A DNA stretch of 64,000 bases from NCBI RefSeq assembly GCF_003390395.1, contig NZ_QUOV01000001.1, positions 496,001 through 560,000 on the forward strand, read 5' to 3'. Below the pieces are notes generated by a model, which worked only from the letters and a program-made list of their open reading frames with translations, was not told where the DNA came from and did no database searches. The position numbers and the translations under genes were made by a program. This document shows positions 63,416-64,000 of this stretch, in pieces. Source of the stretch: Thalassotalea euphylliae. GTDB lineage: Bacteria; Pseudomonadota; Gammaproteobacteria; Enterobacterales; Alteromonadaceae. Each line of letters starts with the position of its first letter. The first letter of the stretch is position 1.

Positions 63416-64000
63416 ATGAATCCTGAAACTTCTAATTCATTAGCTAACGCAACCTTACCCAAATTCCCATTGTGGACTGCGTTGGTTACCCCTTTTGCCG
63501 AAAGTGGCGCTATCGACTTTGCCTGTTTATCGCGAATTGCTCGCGAACAAGCAGCCGTCGGCAATGGTTTGTTACTGCTTGGTAGCACTGGCGAAGCAAT
63601 GGCGCTCAATGCTGAGCAACAGTTTGGTATCGTAAAATACGTAGCTGAACTTGGCCTTGATGTGCCGATCATGGTCGGTGTTGGCGGCTTTCAATTAATG
63701 CAACAGCTAGAATGGATTGAACGCTGTAACCAGCTAAATATTGACGCCTATTTACTTGGTGCGCCCTTGTACGCTAAGCCTGGGCCTGTTGGCCAAGAGC
63801 AATGGTTTACCGCTTTGCTTAATGCTGCCAACAAGCCTTGTATGCTCTACAACGTGCCGTCGCGAAGTGCGGTTACTTTATCGGTTGAAACCTTAGCGAA
63901 GCTGCAAAATCATCCAAATTGTTGGGCACTTAAAGAAGCCAGCGGTGATATCGCGCAATTTAATCGCTACCGCGAAGCCTGCCCTAAGCTTGCGCTTTTC
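63416..64000 (+). CDS. dapA: 4-hydroxy-tetrahydrodipicolinate synthase, 3' end beyond window
   Basis: The visible 195 residues form a class I aldolase TIM barrel: LWTALVTPFAESGAIDF, the pyruvate-contact GSTGEAMAL, the NVPSRSAV loop with its catalytic Tyr (MLYNVPSRS) and the Schiff-base Lys in WALKEASGD. It condenses pyruvate with aspartate semialdehyde, the first committed step to lysine. Partial: it runs off the right edge. The ATG at 63416 (GAGAGAC ahead) is conservative; an in-frame ATG at 63377 has a stronger AGGGA site and would add 13 residues. Controlled by the lysine riboswitch directly upstream. Confidence 0.93.
   Translation, partial: MNPETSNSLANATLPKFPLWTALVTPFAESGAIDFACLSRIAREQAAVGNGLLLLGSTGEAMALNAEQQFGIVKYVAELGLDVPIMVGVGGFQLMQQLEWIERCNQLNIDAYLLGAPLYAKPGPVGQEQWFTALLNAANKPCMLYNVPSRSAVTLSVETLAKLQNHPNCWALKEASGDIAQFNRYREACPKLALF

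Noticed and set aside
63307..63672. 121-codon open frame on the minus strand
   Set aside because: It is antisense to the riboswitch end and dapA, whose barrel motifs are clear on the + strand.

Overview
The window reads as chromosome of a marine gammaproteobacterium of the order Alteromonadales, most likely Colwelliaceae (Thalassotalea/Colwellia-like). This is an inference from gene content: ArcA with a free-standing HptA-type phosphotransfer protein, a TIGR04219-type outer-membrane protein beside a DUF2333 gene, paired bacterioferritins with Bfd, an RraB-family protein, a CobD-like protein fused to mtnN by a stop/start overlap, and a low-to-moderate GC content. No rRNA, tRNA, CRISPR array, prophage or complete insertion sequence was recognised.

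Layout. (1) 1-4.2 kb: two transcription units, each preceded by a sigma54-type -24/-12 promoter. One is a phage-shock-type operon (secreted small acidic protein, PspA, a 39-aa membrane microprotein, a short PspC and a membrane protein). The other carries a related secreted small protein and a 54-aa membrane microprotein. A 3-mercaptopyruvate sulfurtransferase-like gene lies between them. (2) 4.3-8.3 kb: enoyl-CoA hydratase, PCu(A)C copper chaperone, DUF2333 protein, TIGR04219 outer-membrane protein and a solitary periplasmic binding protein. (3) 8.8-30.7 kb: a long accessory-looking catabolic region. It holds an acyl-CoA synthetase, a DUF1330 protein, an aldehyde dehydrogenase, a GMC (cholesterol-oxidase-like) oxidoreductase with a CX2CX2CX3C motif, a bile acid:sodium symporter family permease, two tautomerase-like proteins, an Old Yellow Enzyme, a LysR regulator, a FadL-type porin, an alpha/beta hydrolase, a 2-hydroxychromene-2-carboxylate isomerase-like protein, a variant SDR, an iron-type alcohol dehydrogenase, a Tat-exported molybdenum aldehyde oxidase pair and a thioesterase. 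Together they suggest import and oxidation of a hydrophobic cyclic or terpenoid/steroid-like alcohol to an acid and its CoA ester. The substrate cannot be read from the sequence.

(4) 30.9-45.6 kb: mostly housekeeping. It contains ssb with a repeat-rich linker, a Fur-box-flanked bacterioferritin pair with bfd, anmK, an M23 peptidase, tyrS, lipoprotein and envelope genes, rraB-like, a TRIC-type channel, rhodanese, cobD-like, mtnN, an orphan pilin, a DUF2726 protein, a dUTPase and a UbiA prenyltransferase. (5) 45.7-58 kb: a DUF885 peptidase-like protein, a class II aldolase, a Cache-GGDEF cyclase, the gltBD glutamate synthase operon and folE2. (6) 58.5-64 kb: hptA and arcA convergent, a sensor histidine kinase, rsmC, and a lysine riboswitch ahead of dapA, which runs off the right edge.

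Two families of dispersed, non-coding, inverted-repeat (MITE-like) elements are each present twice: 11516-11781 with 47692-47955, and 22765-23028 with 58127-58301. All coordinates, motifs and repeats were read by eye. Family names come from recognition, not from a database search.
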